A stretch of 64,000 nucleotides of DNA. Origin: Nostoc sp. LPT (GTDB taxonomy: Bacteria; Cyanobacteriota; Cyanobacteriia; Cyanobacteriales; Nostocaceae). Below, piece after piece: positions 63,676 through 64,000 of the stretch. The notes under the pieces are model-generated. The model had not been told where the DNA came from and did no database searches. It was given only the letters and a program-made list of their open reading frames with translations. Location of the stretch: positions 95,464 through 159,463 of the forward strand of contig NZ_JABXKF010000024.1 in assembly GCF_017115165.1 (NCBI RefSeq). Reading direction: 5' to 3'. How positions within the stretch are numbered: position 1 is the stretch's first letter; every line of letters begins with the position of its first letter. The position numbers and the translations under genes are program-made.

Positions 63676-64000
63676 GCCTCACATACTTGCTGCGGTAAAT
63701 ACTTAGGTATCAGCAAGCCTCCGTTCTGAGGATACCCATCTGCTCAACAGAAACTAACATCTTCGCTAAAAATTTTTTACACAAACTTCAAATACTGACT
63801 CTGAAGACGAGGGAACTTTATGCTAAACCCATGCTGTATCGACAATTTTGCCATGCGATCGCTCCTATACCTCAAAGCAAAACCCTACCCTGCGCCCTAA
63901 CCCTCCAGGTCTTATTCTCTGAACAAAATATTAAAATTATATAAACAATACCTTAGCCAAAATAAGAGGATGAAGAGAGAGGTCCGGTGTAATAGAGTTA
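63676..64000. other. Terminal intergenic stretch
   Basis: No gene, tRNA or clear repeat is recognisable in the last 325 bases, apart from one HIP1-like GCGATCGC near 63856. It may hold the promoter of the TPR gene and of a gene beyond the window. Confidence 0.5.

Overview
The window is chromosomal DNA from a filamentous, heterocyst-forming cyanobacterium of the Nostoc/Anabaena type. The support is the heterocyst glycolipid locus (hgdA, hgdC, hgdB, an hgl polyketide synthase operon, a hetN-position reductase, hetI), the circadian regulator RpaA, a gamma-tocopherol methyltransferase, an NTRC-type thioredoxin reductase, many GCGATCGC (HIP1) octamers, and the heptanucleotide tandem repeats (STRRs) and short palindromes typical of Nostocales. 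Species was not determined.

Region 1 (1-24 kb) is the glycolipid locus. On the minus strand lie a cut-off family 2 glycosyltransferase, the HgdA epimerase/reductase and the DevC/DevB-like exporter parts HgdC and HgdB. A 2-kb non-coding gap with one decayed reading frame separates them from the plus-strand synthase genes: HglE (KS-AT-ACP-ACP-KR N-half), a KR-DH protein, HglC (KS-CLF-AT), a PfaD-like enoyl reductase and HglB/HetM (ACP-thioester reductase). Together they form a PUFA-synthase-like line that builds a long acyl chain and releases it reductively; HetI (PPTase) activates the ACPs, and the minus-strand genes probably glycosylate and export the product. The HetN-like reductase lacks the RGSGR peptide.

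Region 2 (24-47 kb) is mostly housekeeping: acyltransferase 3, YheT-like hydrolase, RpaA, gamma-tocopherol methyltransferase, KtrB/KtrA, QueA, YraN, a pentapeptide-repeat protein, AmiC amidase, CTP synthase, a sugar-binding protein, a ROK kinase, a DppC-like permease, a four-helix-bundle protein, NTRC, and Rpn-like and Uma2 nucleases. It is strewn with STRR arrays and palindromes, several inside genes: YraN carries an in-frame STRR, and QueA and the pentapeptide protein have similar repeat-coded segments. A truncated Uma2 gene abuts a truncated TPR gene.

Region 3 (48-63 kb) starts with a major pilin (pilA), a 174-bp MITE-like element and a TPR/GT41 O-GlcNAc-transferase-like protein, followed by a REP-associated tyrosine transposase amid its own REP family. 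A low-GC minus-strand island follows: a giant GT2-GT2-GT41 protein with an in-frame stop at codon 13, two DegT-type aminotransferases, an FkbM methyltransferase, a GNAT acetyltransferase, a WbqC-like protein, a class I methyltransferase and a PhyH dioxygenase. This looks like a set for making and transferring an unusual amino- or N-acyl-sugar glycan, perhaps onto pilin or the cell surface. A TPR membrane protein closes the window. No tRNA, rRNA or CRISPR array was recognised.
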